NCBI RefSeq assembly: GCF_003258365.1
Contig: NZ_QHKM01000001.1
Span: 682,001-746,000, forward strand
DNA length: 64,000 bases
Direction of reading: 5' to 3'
DNA from: Hymenobacter edaphi
GTDB lineage: Bacteria > Bacteroidota > Bacteroidia > Cytophagales > Hymenobacteraceae
Shown: one piece after another, positions 47,914 to 55,792 of the stretch
Layout of the letters: every line of letters starts with the position of its first letter
Numbering within the stretch: position 1 is the first letter of the stretch
Position numbers and translations under genes: made by a program
The notes under the pieces: generated by a model
What the model saw: only the letters and a program-made list of their open reading frames with translations
Told to the model about the DNA's origin: nothing
Databases searched by the model: none

Positions 47914-47947
47914 CTGAAGCAGTTGTATTCTATTATCCTTATCCGCT

Positions 47948-49255
47948 ATGCAGGAAGATTTTCTCCACTACGTCTGGCAGCACCAGTATTTCGACAAAGC
48001 CAGCCTGCGCACCGAACAGGGCGAACCTATCGTAGTGCTTAAGCCCGGTTTTCGCAACGCCGACGCCGGCCCCGACTTCCTCGGCGCCCGCCTGATGATC
48101 GGGGAGGTGGAGTGGAACGGCGCCGTGGAAATTCACCTGCGCGCCTCCGACTGGCACCGCCACCAGCACCAGACCGACCGGAAGTACGACCAGGTAATCC
48201 TGCACGTGGTGCACGTGGCCGATCAGCCCGTGCGCCGCACCGACGGCAGCGAGGTGCCCGCCCTGGCCCTGCAGCCGCGCTTGGTGCCCAGCCTGCTCTA
48301 CGCCTACGAAGCGCTGATGGCGGCCGACAACCCGCAGCTGCTGCCCTGCGCCGGCGCCCTGCCCACCGTGCCCGAGGTGACGCGCCTGATGATGGTGGAG
48401 CGGGTGCTGCTGGAGCGCGTGGAGCAGAAAGCGGCCGCGGTGCAGGAGCTACACGAGCGAAGCGGCCACGACTGGGAAACCACGGCCTGGCAGGTGCTGG
48501 CCGCGGGCTTCGGCTTCAAGAAGAACACCGAGCCGCTGACCCGCTTGGCCCAGGCCCTGCCGCTGCCCGTGCTGCGCCGCCACCGCCACGAGCCGCGCCA
48601 GACCGAGGCGCTGCTGTTCGGGCAGGCCGGGCTGCTGCCGGCAGCGGCCGAGGCTCCGGATGCGTATTGCGCCGAGCTGCGCCGCGAGTACGATTTCCTG
48701 GCCCACAAGTACGGCCTGCACCGCACCGCCCTGGCCCCGCACGAGTGGAATTTCCTGCGCCTGCGGCCCGCCAACTTTCCCACGGTGCGGCTGGCCCAGC
48801 TCGCCGCCCTGGTTCAGGCCCAGCCCCGCCTGTTTCAGCCCCTGCTCGATGCGCCCGACGTGCCCACGCTGGAGCGCATGCTACTGGCGCCGGTGGGGGC
48901 GTATTGGCAGCGGCACTACCGGCCTGGGGTGGCGGCGGCCAAGGTGCCGGCGCTGGGCCGCAGCAGCGCCCACCTGCTCATCAGCAATGCCGTGGTGCCC
49001 CTGCGCGTGGCCCACGCCCAGAGCCTCGGCGACCGGGAAGGCGTGGAGGCGGCCGTGGAGCTGCTTACCCAGCTGCCGCGCGAGCAAAACAGCGTGCTGG
49101 CGCCCTACGAAGCTCTGCGCTTCCAGCACCGCAGCGCGGCCGACTCGCAGGGGCTGCTAGCTTTGCAGCGCGGCTACTGCCAGCCGCGCCGCTGCCTGCA
49201 ATGCGCCATCGGCAGCCGCATCCTCCAACGCAACGTGCCCCCGTCCGCTTCGTGA
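47948..49255 (+). CDS. DUF2851 family protein
   Basis: A 435-residue cytoplasmic protein. MQEDFLHYVWQHQYFDKASL (20 residues), then GFRNADAGPDFLGARLMIGE (20 residues) and VEWNGAVEIHLRASDWHRHQ (20 residues), match the DUF2851 start. HEWNFLRLRPANFPTVRLAQ (20 residues) is in the middle. The C-terminal Cys motif RRCLQCAIG with a nearby YCQ could bind metal. Function is unknown; the DUF2851 family is almost restricted to Bacteroidetes. Its stop overlaps the GTG of the next gene (GTGA), so the two are translationally coupled. Confidence 0.9.
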   Translation: MQEDFLHYVWQHQYFDKASLRTEQGEPIVVLKPGFRNADAGPDFLGARLMIGEVEWNGAVEIHLRASDWHRHQHQTDRKYDQVILHVVHVADQPVRRTDGSEVPALALQPRLVPSLLYAYEALMAADNPQLLPCAGALPTVPEVTRLMMVERVLLERVEQKAAAVQELHERSGHDWETTAWQVLAAGFGFKKNTEPLTRLAQALPLPVLRRHRHEPRQTEALLFGQAGLLPAAAEAPDAYCAELRREYDFLAHKYGLHRTALAPHEWNFLRLRPANFPTVRLAQLAALVQAQPRLFQPLLDAPDVPTLERMLLAPVGAYWQRHYRPGVAAAKVPALGRSSAHLLISNAVVPLRVAHAQSLGDREGVEAAVELLTQLPREQNSVLAPYEALRFQHRSAADSQGLLALQRGYCQPRRCLQCAIGSRILQRNVPPSAS

Positions 49256-50532
49256 AGCTTCTGCTCCTGCTCGTTGCCAATGCTGCCGTGCTCGGGGGGC
49301 TGTACCGCTGGCTGCGGGCCCAGCGCCGTCTGCCGGGCTTAGGCTACCTGGTGGTGCCTACGCTGGCGCTGCGGCTGCTGGCCGGCGCGGTCAGCACCAT
49401 CCGCCCCACCGACGACGCGTGGTACTACCACCTCTGGTCGGGACAAATGGCCGCGCAGCTCTGGGCAGCGCCGGACCAGTGGCTGCAGATGCTGACCACC
49501 GACGAGTTTCATTTCGGCGAGCGGCACCTGGTCTTTCACGGCTATTCCAACACCTTCTTCTTCATGAAGCTGCTGTCGGCCTTCGGCTGGCTGACGGGCG
49601 ACTCGTTGCTGCTGCAGGCGCTGTACCTCTCGCTGGCGGCCTTCGGGGCGTGCTGGACGCTGGTGCGCGTGCTGAGCCAGCTGTTTCCGGGCACCCGCGG
49701 CGCGGCCGTGGTAAGCCTGCTGCTCTGGCCCTCGGCGCTGTACTGGTCGAGCGGGGTGACCAAGGAAAGCCTGCTGCTGGCGGGCAGTGCCCTGCTGCTG
49801 GCCGCGGTGCTGCTGCTGCTCTACGGCCCGGTGGGCACCCGGCGCTGGGGGTGGGCCGCGGGGGCGCTGCTGGGCACCTGGCTGAGTTTTAAGATGCGCT
49901 TTTTCTTCGGCGGGGCGCTGCTGGCCCTGCTGCTGGCCCTGGCGGCGGTGCATTTCGTGAGTCAGCTGGGCGGGCCGCTGCGGCGGCGCCGCTGGCAGGC
50001 GCTGCTGCTGATTGGGCTGCTGGCTGCGGGGGCCTGGGGCGCGGGCGAAGTCAGCCCGGTGTTTCGCTTCAACAAGTTCGCCAGCCAGCTCACGCGCACC
50101 TATTCGGCCCTGCGGCAAAAGTCGCTGGGGCGGCCGCACGTGGCGCTGCCCGAGCTGGCCCCCACGGCCGAAAGCATCCTGCGGCACACGCCCAAGGCCA
50201 TTGCCAGTACCTTGTTCCGGCCCTTCGCCTGGGAGGGCGACACCGTGTTTTACGGCTTCGCGGCCCTCGAAAACCTGGGGCTGCTGCTGCTGGCCGGCCT
50301 GGCCGCCGCGGACTGGGCGCGCCGCCGCGGGGCGCCGCTGCCCTTTTTGGTGGCGCTGGTACTGGTGCTGTATTGTCTGCTGATGGCCGCGCTGGTGGGC
50401 CTGAGCACTCCGAACCTCGGCACGCTCAGCCGCTACCGGGCGCCGTGGCTGCCGCTGCTGGTGTACCTGCTGCTGGCCCAGCCCACCGCCGCCGGGCTGC
50501 TGCGGCGCCTGCGCATCCTCACACCGGCTTAA
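49252..50532 (+). CDS. polytopic membrane protein, PMT/ArnT-like glycosyltransferase fold
   Basis: A 426-residue protein with about ten helices, starting at a GTG that overlaps the DUF2851 stop. After the first helices come DDAWYYHLWSGQM and FHFGERHLVFHGYSNTFFFM (20 residues), and later LWPSALYWSSGVTKESLLL, the pattern of a dolichol-phosphate-mannose-type glycosyltransferase (GT-C) in which a catalytic acidic residue lies in the first loop. The donor and acceptor are unknown. The coupling to a DUF2851 gene gives no known pathway. Confidence 0.8.
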   Translation: MKLLLLLVANAAVLGGLYRWLRAQRRLPGLGYLVVPTLALRLLAGAVSTIRPTDDAWYYHLWSGQMAAQLWAAPDQWLQMLTTDEFHFGERHLVFHGYSNTFFFMKLLSAFGWLTGDSLLLQALYLSLAAFGACWTLVRVLSQLFPGTRGAAVVSLLLWPSALYWSSGVTKESLLLAGSALLLAAVLLLLYGPVGTRRWGWAAGALLGTWLSFKMRFFFGGALLALLLALAAVHFVSQLGGPLRRRRWQALLLIGLLAAGAWGAGEVSPVFRFNKFASQLTRTYSALRQKSLGRPHVALPELAPTAESILRHTPKAIASTLFRPFAWEGDTVFYGFAALENLGLLLLAGLAAADWARRRGAPLPFLVALVLVLYCLLMAALVGLSTPNLGTLSRYRAPWLPLLVYLLLAQPTAAGLLRRLRILTPA

Positions 50533-50564
50533 GGCCGGACCACGTTTTTCCGCCCCCGGTGCCG

Positions 50565-50572
50565 TATCTTTG
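50565..50572 (+). promoter_or_regulatory. -7 box of the NeuD-like gene
   Basis: TATCTTTG (50565-50572), 48 bases before the ATG at 50620. A T-rich TTTTTC lies about 16-20 bases further upstream. Confidence 0.55.
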
Positions 50573-50619
50573 CGGCTTAGCGCGCCCCGCCGCGGGTGCC
50601 ATTTCCCGAAGATTCGCGC

Positions 50620-51252
50620 ATGGAAAATCCCGTAATCATCCTTGGTGCCCAGACCGTCGGCACCGCCGCCCTCGACGCCTTCACCAGCAACGACGTGGTG
50701 GTGTACTGCCTACTCGACGACAACCCCAAGCTCAAGGACACCGACCTGCACGACGTGCCCATCATGGGCGCCACCGACGACGAGGAGATGCTCAAGCTGC
50801 TCGGCAAGAAGTGCGAGGTGTTCGTGGCCACCGAAGACACGGCCTCGCGCAAGGCCCTGACCAGCATGCTGCGCCAAGAGTACGAGCAGGTGCCCGTCAA
50901 CGCCATTCACCGGGCCGCCAGCGTCTCGGAGCACGCCTGGCTGGGCCACGGCAACCTGATTTCGGCCGGCGCCGTCGTCGCCTCCGATGCCAAAGTGGGC
51001 AACGGCTGCCTGCTCGGCGTACGCTCCGTGGTCGACGTGCGCGCCCAGCTGGCCGACTACGTGGTGGTGGGTGCCGGCGCCATCATCAACGGCGACGCTG
51101 AAATCGGGGAGCAGGCCTTCATCGGCTCGGGCGCCGTGGTGGTGTCGGGCGTCAAAATCGGCGCCAAGGCCCGCGTGGGCGCCGGTGCCGTGGTGGTGGC
51201 CGATGTGCCCGCGAACCAAACGGTATTCGGCAACCCGGCGACGAAGGTTTAA
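50620..51252 (+). CDS. NeuD/PglD-type sugar O- or N-acetyltransferase
   Basis: A 210-residue protein. The N-terminal Rossmann part (1-85) reads VIILGAQTVGTAALDAF, then VVYCLLDDNPKLKDTDLHDV (20 residues). The C-terminal left-handed beta helix (95-205) has hexapeptide repeats such as GHGNLISAGAVVASDAKVGN (20 residues), and ends FGNPATKV. It resembles NeuD/PglD, which acetylate UDP-sugars or sialic acid precursors. Rossmann glycine pattern (GAQTVG) differs from the usual GxGGxG. No sugar pathway is adjacent, though a sugar amidotransferase lies 5 kb away. Confidence 0.85.
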   Translation: MENPVIILGAQTVGTAALDAFTSNDVVVYCLLDDNPKLKDTDLHDVPIMGATDDEEMLKLLGKKCEVFVATEDTASRKALTSMLRQEYEQVPVNAIHRAASVSEHAWLGHGNLISAGAVVASDAKVGNGCLLGVRSVVDVRAQLADYVVVGAGAIINGDAEIGEQAFIGSGAVVVSGVKIGAKARVGAGAVVVADVPANQTVFGNPATKV

Positions 51253-51259
51253 GACCTAG

Positions 51260-51362
51260 TTCTGGATTATGAATGCTGAATTATTTCAGCGCCCGCAGTG
51301 TAGCAAAACGACTGCCCAAACGGCCAATTCATAATTCAGAATTCATCATTCAGAATTAAGAG
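51260..51362. repeat. themed spacer (GAATTCTGAATTATG type)
   Basis: GGATTATGAATGCTGAATTA on the left (51274-51293) and AATTCATAATTCAGAATTCA, then TCATTCAGAATTAAG, on the right are inverted relatives. GC is about 30% in a genome segment near 65%. It lies between the NeuD-like gene and trhO. Confidence 0.75.
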
Positions 51363-51365
51363 AGA

Positions 51366-52322
51366 ATGGATTTCCGCGTCCTGCTGTACTACTGCTACAC
51401 GCACCTGCAAGACCCCGAGGCCTTCCGCGAGGAGCACCACCGCCTGTGCCTCAGCCTGAACCTGCGCGGCCGCATCATCGTGGCCGAAGAGGGGCTGAAC
51501 GGCACCGTGTCGGGCACCGTGGCCGACTGCGCGGCCTACATGCAGGCGGTGAAGGCCGATCCGCGCTTCGCGGCCTTGGAGTTTAAGGTGGAGGAGGCGC
51601 CGGCGCACACGTTCCAGAAGCTGCACGTGCGCGTCAAGCCCGAAATCGTGCACGTGGGCCTGCCCGCCATCAAGCCCTACGAGCGGACCGGCGTGCACCT
51701 CTCGCCCGAGGAGTTTCGGCAGATGAAAGACCAGGACGACGTCATCGTGCTCGACGTGCGTTCCGACTACGAGCACCACCTCGGCCGCTTTAAAAACGCC
51801 GTGACGCTCGACATCGGCAACTTCCGCGAGTTTCCGGACAAGGTGGAGGAGCTGCGCCAGTACCAGGACAAGAAAATCCTGACCTACTGCACCGGCGGCA
51901 TCAAGTGCGAAAAAGCCTCGGCCTTCCTGCTGGAGCAGGGCTTCGAAAACGTGTACCAGCTGCACGGCGGCATCATCAAGTACGGCCTCGAAGCCGGCGG
52001 CGAGGATTTTGAGGGGAAGTGCTACGTCTTCGATGGCCGCGTGGCCGTCGATGTCAACACTGTCAATCCCACGGTGGTGGCCCAATGCATCAGCTGCGGC
52101 CGGCCCGATGAGCGCATGGTCAACTGCGCCAACCCGCACTGCAACGCCCACGTGGTGCTCTGCCAGACCTGCGCCGAGCAGCGCGAAGGCGCCTGCTCCG
52201 ACGCCTGCCAGCAGCACCCCGACAAGCGCCCCTACGACGGCACCGGCAACTACCCGAAAGCCAGCAACCACTACAACCCCGAGCAGGGCCTCTCGTCGTA
52301 CCGCGCGCCGGTGCGCTCCTAA
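51366..52322 (+). CDS. trhO: tRNA uridine(34) hydroxylase TrhO (UPF0176, rhodanese-related)
   Basis: A 318-residue enzyme that makes 5-hydroxyuridine at tRNA position 34. The N-terminal domain (1-110) has FRVLLYYCYTHLQDPEAFRE (20 residues) and GRIIVAEEGLNGTVSG, the family signature. The rhodanese domain (120-215) holds the catalytic Cys in TYCTGGIKCEKASAFLLEQG (20 residues). The C-terminus (230-300) has paired Cys motifs (QCISCGRPDERMVNCANPHC, 20 residues) that could bind zinc. A terminator follows at 52358. Confidence 0.95.
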   Translation: MDFRVLLYYCYTHLQDPEAFREEHHRLCLSLNLRGRIIVAEEGLNGTVSGTVADCAAYMQAVKADPRFAALEFKVEEAPAHTFQKLHVRVKPEIVHVGLPAIKPYERTGVHLSPEEFRQMKDQDDVIVLDVRSDYEHHLGRFKNAVTLDIGNFREFPDKVEELRQYQDKKILTYCTGGIKCEKASAFLLEQGFENVYQLHGGIIKYGLEAGGEDFEGKCYVFDGRVAVDVNTVNPTVVAQCISCGRPDERMVNCANPHCNAHVVLCQTCAEQREGACSDACQQHPDKRPYDGTGNYPKASNHYNPEQGLSSYRAPVRS

Positions 52323-52357
52323 GCGCCGCGCGTCGAAGTCTGTTACCGGAATGTTAC

Positions 52358-52390
52358 CAAAAAGCCCGGCCGCGGCCGGGCTTTTTTCGT
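52358..52390 (+). terminator. terminator of trhO
   Basis: A-run, then a self-complementary core CCGGCCGCGGCCGG, then CTTTTTT, 36 bases after the trhO stop. Confidence 0.75.
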
Positions 52391-52473
52391 TTTTTACCCG
52401 ACGTTTGTCGGGCCGCCGTACAAGTTGCGGCCTTGTTCTTTCCCCACTTTCTCTCACCCGAACCCCTACTGCC

Positions 52474-53346
52474 ATGCCGATACCTTCGTCGGAGCTCATC
52501 CTGAACCGCGACGGCAGCATCTATCACCTGAACCTGCTGCCCGACCACATTTCCGACACCATCATCACCGTCGGCGACCCGGACCGCGTGGCGCTGGTCA
52601 GCCAGCACTTCGATTCCATCGAGACGCAGGTCAGCAAGCGCGAATTCGTGACCCACGTGGGCTACTACCGCGGCAAGCGCCTCACCGTGGTGTCCACCGG
52701 CATCGGCACCGACAACCTCGACATCGTGCTCAACGAGCTGGACGCGCTGGTCAACGTGGACTTCGTCACCCGTGAAGTGTGCCCCATTGAGGAGCGCATC
52801 AACCTGCGCATCATTCGCGTGGGCACCAGCGGCGCGCTGCAGGCCGATATTCCCGTCGGCTCGCACCTGGTGTCGGAGCACGCCGTGGGCCTGGAGTCCT
52901 TGATGCAATTTTACCCGCTGGTGGAAACCGGCGCCGAAATCGAGTTTGCCACCGCCGTGCAGAAAGCCGTGGGCCTCGACTACCGCCCGTACTGCGTGCT
53001 CGGCTCCGACCTGCTGCGCGAGCAGCTGGGCGAGGGCATGATTACCGGCAACACCGTCACCTGCCCCGGCTTCTACGGCCCGCAGGGCCGCGCCCTGCGC
53101 CTGCAGCCGCGCTTCCCCGACCTGATTGAGCGCCTCGGTCAGGTGCAGTACAGCAACGCCGAGGGCACCTTCCGCCTAACCAACTTCGAGATGGAAACGG
53201 CCGGCTACTACGCCCTGGGCCGCATGCTGGGCCACGAAGTGGTGTCGCTGAACGCCATTGTGGCCAACCGCGTCACCGGCGAATTCGCCGACAACGCCGA
53301 CCAGGTCGTCAACGACCTGATTGCAAAGACGCTGGAACGGCTGTAA
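52474..53346 (+). CDS. nucleoside phosphorylase (uridine/purine phosphorylase family)
   Basis: A 290-residue phosphorolytic enzyme. ISDTIITVGDPDRVALVSQH (20 residues) carries the GDPDR phosphate-binding motif, LTVVSTGIGTDNLDIVLNEL (20 residues) follows, and IIRVGTSGALQADIPVG is the core NP-I signature. FEMETAGYYALGRMLGH gives the ribose-binding MET motif. The length and motifs fit uridine phosphorylase-like enzymes of nucleoside salvage; the base specificity is not fixed. The ATG at 52474 is used. It is not in an operon. Confidence 0.92.
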   Translation: MPIPSSELILNRDGSIYHLNLLPDHISDTIITVGDPDRVALVSQHFDSIETQVSKREFVTHVGYYRGKRLTVVSTGIGTDNLDIVLNELDALVNVDFVTREVCPIEERINLRIIRVGTSGALQADIPVGSHLVSEHAVGLESLMQFYPLVETGAEIEFATAVQKAVGLDYRPYCVLGSDLLREQLGEGMITGNTVTCPGFYGPQGRALRLQPRFPDLIERLGQVQYSNAEGTFRLTNFEMETAGYYALGRMLGHEVVSLNAIVANRVTGEFADNADQVVNDLIAKTLERL

Positions 53347-53365
53347 ACCGAGTAACGGCCGCGCT

Positions 53366-53576
53366 GGCCGTCATTGCGAGCGAAGCGAAGCACCCGTAGG
53401 AAGGCGTAGCCAATCTTCCTTCTCGCGGCACGACGGTACAAGAAGCACTAACCCGAAACAGCACCGCCCGAAACCAAGTAACTCTGGTTTCGGGCGGTGC
53501 TGTTTTCGGCTTCTGCCAGTTGTGGCGGCGGTGCTAATAGAGGAAAGGTTGCTTCGCTTCGCTCGCAATGACGGCC
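53366..53576. repeat. composite inverted-repeat element, copy 2 (best preserved)
   Basis: Perfect 27-bp ends: 53366-53392 (GGCCGTCATTGCGAGCGAAG, then CGAAGCA) and its exact inverse at 53550-53576. In the middle, CAGCACCGCCCGAAACC and GGTTTCGGGCGGTGCTG (near 53461-53505) form a strong hairpin followed by TTTTCGG. The span is 211 bp without an open frame. Copies 1 and 3 are at 8815 and 55571. Confidence 0.85.
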
Positions 53577-53594
53577 GGTGCTACCGTCGGCCAC

Positions 53595-53894
53595 CTAATA
53601 GAAATCAAACCCGATGATGGCGTGAATCGGGAGGGTGACGCCGGCTTTGAGGGTGAGGTAGCTTTCGTGCACGCCCCAGACGGTGGTTTGCACGCGCTTG
53701 GTCAGACCGTCGACGGTTTTGAAGTAGATGTCGAGCTTGCCGTGGTCGTTGTTGCCGAGGGCGCAGGCGCGGTCGGCATCGAAGCGGCGCAGCTTCTGCT
53801 CTTCGGGGGTGGAGAGGACGTCTTCGTGCGGGAAGTGGAGGGTCGGAATCGTTTCCTTGGCAACGGTTTCGGCCGATTCGGTGACGACTAGCAT
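53595..53894 (-). CDS. conserved hypothetical small protein, 99 aa
   Basis: A 99-residue soluble protein without signal peptide. The form LVVTESAETVAKETIPTLHF (20 residues), then PHEDVLSTPEEQKLRRFDAD (20 residues), and RACALGNNDHGKLDIYFKTV (20 residues) looks conserved in Cytophagales as far as I recall. The C-terminal half (VQTTVWGVHESYLTLKAGVT, 20 residues) is beta-rich. Function unknown. ATG ending at 53894; a TTG nine bases upstream is an alternative. Confidence 0.7.
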   Translation of the reverse strand: MLVVTESAETVAKETIPTLHFPHEDVLSTPEEQKLRRFDADRACALGNNDHGKLDIYFKTVDGLTKRVQTTVWGVHESYLTLKAGVTLPIHAIIGFDFY

Positions 53895-54005
53895 GGGTGT
53901 CAAATCGGAAGGTTCGGTAAGCGGGGAACAAACAACCGTGCCAAAAACGGCGCGGCCAGTGAAGACCGCGTGAACGTCGACATAATGCGGACGCGGCTGA
54001 GCTTT

Positions 54006-55022
54006 CTACGCCAACGACGCCAAAAAGGCCATGGTATCCACCCTGTCGGCGTACTCGCCCACGCCCGGCTGCTGGGCCTGCCCGGCCGGCACGCTGCCCG
54101 GGTACCAGCCGTGCACCGACACCACAACCTGCGTTTTATCGGCCACGTCGGCCAGCTGCTGGCGCAGGTCCTGCTCGTCCTGGTACTCGCTGAAGTGCAG
54201 CACCGAAATGGGGGAGACGAGCTGCATGCTCTCGGTCAGCAGCATAAAGCCGTTGTCGAGGTGGGGCACGCGGTTGACCAGCAGCAGGCTTTTCTGGTAG
54301 TCGTAGTTGTTGTGGTAGCGGTTGTGGTTGTCCACCGCCTCCCAGCTCTGCATCGAATCGAGGAAGGGCGTAAAGTCGTAGCCGGCGGGCACCAGCAGCT
54401 TGGCCACGTTGCGGCAGCCCAGGCCGTAGTAGCGAAATATATCGGGCCCGAACTGCGCCAGCTCCTCGCGCGGCTCCAGCCCGGCCAGCACCCCGATGCT
54501 GGAGCGGTTGCGGCGGATCAGGTGGGGCTTTTTGCTGAAGTAGTATTCGAAGTAGCGGGCGGTGTTGTCGGAGCCGGTGGCAATGAAGGCATCGGCCTCG
54601 CGCAGCATGTCCACGAACCGCAGCTGCGCCTCGAAGCGCGGCTCGATGTCGAGCAGCTGCTGGCCCACCCAGCGCAGCAGGATGTTGTCGTCCGAGGAGA
54701 GCTTGGCCAGCAGGATGTGGCCGCTGAGCAGCACGCAGAGCAGGTCGTGGAAGCCCACCAGCGGAATGTTGCCGGCCATGACCACGCCCACGCGGCGCGG
54801 CTCATGCTGGGGCTCGGGCGGGTACCGGGCGGCCCAGGCGGTGAGCGGCTCGGCGTCGAGCAGGGCGGCCACGCCTTGGAAGGCGGCGCGCACGTTGGCT
54901 TCGTCGAACCAGGGGTTGTGGTTGCGGGCGCGGGAAGCCAGCGAGTACAGCTCGTCGTCGGAGAGGGTGCGCAGGCGCTGGCCCAGGCGGATAAAGGCGG
55001 CGAGTCGTTCGGGGTGAGTCAT
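54006..55022 (-). CDS. LuxC-type acyl-CoA reductase
   Basis: A 338-residue NADPH-dependent reductase of the LuxC family (PF05893), which reduces a fatty acyl thioester to the aldehyde. RRVGVVMAGNIPLVGFHDLL (20 residues), ATGSDNTARYFEYYFSKKPH (20 residues), then LIRRNRSSIGVLAG and YYGLGCRNVAKLLVP (with the candidate catalytic Cys) match. In luminous bacteria LuxC feeds luciferase, but no luxAB is present. The divergent ferredoxin is the usual Bacteroidetes neighbour. The product could be a fatty aldehyde for wax or alcohol synthesis; this is inference. Confidence 0.9.
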   Translation of the reverse strand: MTHPERLAAFIRLGQRLRTLSDDELYSLASRARNHNPWFDEANVRAAFQGVAALLDAEPLTAWAARYPPEPQHEPRRVGVVMAGNIPLVGFHDLLCVLLSGHILLAKLSSDDNILLRWVGQQLLDIEPRFEAQLRFVDMLREADAFIATGSDNTARYFEYYFSKKPHLIRRNRSSIGVLAGLEPREELAQFGPDIFRYYGLGCRNVAKLLVPAGYDFTPFLDSMQSWEAVDNHNRYHNNYDYQKSLLLVNRVPHLDNGFMLLTESMQLVSPISVLHFSEYQDEQDLRQQLADVADKTQVVVSVHGWYPGSVPAGQAQQPGVGEYADRVDTMAFLASLA

Positions 55023-55078
55023 AGAAGAGGAAAAGCGGGAAAGCGGGGCGAAAGTTCGCAAGAAAGCGCCGCCGGTAC

Positions 55079-55086
55079 TACTTTTG
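55079..55086 (+). promoter_or_regulatory. -7 box for the ferredoxin gene
   Basis: TACTTTTG (55079-55086) in the divergent spacer, about 112 bases before the ferredoxin ATG. Confidence 0.4.
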
Positions 55087-55197
55087 CCCGGCTATACGCA
55101 CCCCAGCGGCGCCGGCCGCCGCCGACTTAAGTTAACCTGCGGCCCCCGCCCCTGCGTATCAGGCTACACACGACCTCTCAACTGACGACCTACGGCC

Positions 55198-55548
55198 ATG
55201 GCCATCATGATTACCGACGAGTGCATCAACTGCGGTGCCTGCGAACCGGAATGCCCCAATAACGCCATTTACGAGGGCGGCGCCAACTGGCGCTGGGCCG
55301 ACGGCACCACCCTGAAAGGCACCGTCGACGTCGACGGCGGCAAGCAGGTGGACGCCACCGCGCCCCAGACGCCCGTGTCGGACGAGTACTACTACATCGT
55401 GTCGGACAAGTGCACCGAGTGCGTGGGCTTCCACGAAGAGCCCCAGTGCGCCGCCGTCTGCCCCGTCGACTGCTGCGTGGACGACCCCGACTACCGCGAA
55501 ACCCAGGAGCGCCTGCACCAGAAGAAAGACTGGCTGCACGTCGCCTGA
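55198..55548 (+). CDS. 2[4Fe-4S] ferredoxin
   Basis: A 116-residue electron carrier. Cluster I motif is CINCGACEPECP near the start, and the second motif is CTECVGFHEEPQCAAVCPVD (20 residues), with an insertion between the second and third Cys. The length and insertion match the Allochromatium/Azotobacter-type 2[4Fe-4S] ferredoxins. It is divergent from a LuxC-type reductase, an arrangement seen in other Bacteroidetes; it may deliver electrons to that or another enzyme. The ATG at 55198 is chosen for the M-x-I-M-I-T-D-E start. Confidence 0.95.
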   Translation: MAIMITDECINCGACEPECPNNAIYEGGANWRWADGTTLKGTVDVDGGKQVDATAPQTPVSDEYYYIVSDKCTECVGFHEEPQCAAVCPVDCCVDDPDYRETQERLHQKKDWLHVA

Positions 55549-55570
55549 GCACGGCGGCTTACCCCGCACG

Positions 55571-55783
55571 CACTGCGAGGCGTAGCCATTCCGCGCAGCA
55601 AGCGGCGTCAATCGGTCCTGGCCAGCGTGCCGACCAAAAAGAAGCACCGCCCGAAACTGCAGATGCGAGTTTCGGGCGGTGCTGTTTTCGGCTTCTGCCA
55701 GCGGTATCGGCTGACCTGAAACTAGGACCGATTGACGCCGCCTGCTGCGCGGACTATCCTTTGTCCTCGCAATGATTGCGGAG
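55571..55783. repeat. composite inverted-repeat element, copy 3, with 29-bp arms
   Basis: 55591-55619 (CCGCGCAGCAAGCGGCGTCA, then ATCGGTCCT) and the inverse of 55724-55752 match at 28 of 29 positions. The inner hairpin GCACCGCCCGAAACTGC / GAGTTTCGGGCGGTGC (about 55644-55683) and TGTTTTCGGCTTCTGCCA are shared with copy 2. Outside the arms, CACTGCGAGG and CCTCGCAATG continue the inversion. The arms differ from those of copies 1 and 2. Confidence 0.85.
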
Positions 55784-55792
55784 TGGAACGTC

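Noticed and set aside
48112-49251. The upstream extension of the membrane-protein frame that ends at 50532
   Set aside because: It overlaps DUF2851 in another frame and is Arg/Pro/Ala-rich. The hydrophobic protein begins at the GTG at 49252.
54006-55022. The LuxC-like gene as evidence of a bioluminescence operon
   Set aside because: No luxA, luxB, luxD or luxE is present; the family is widespread in non-luminous Bacteroidetes.
8815-55783. The three repeated hairpin elements as CRISPR repeats or insertion sequences
   Set aside because: They are kilobases apart, have no regular spacers and contain no transposase frame.
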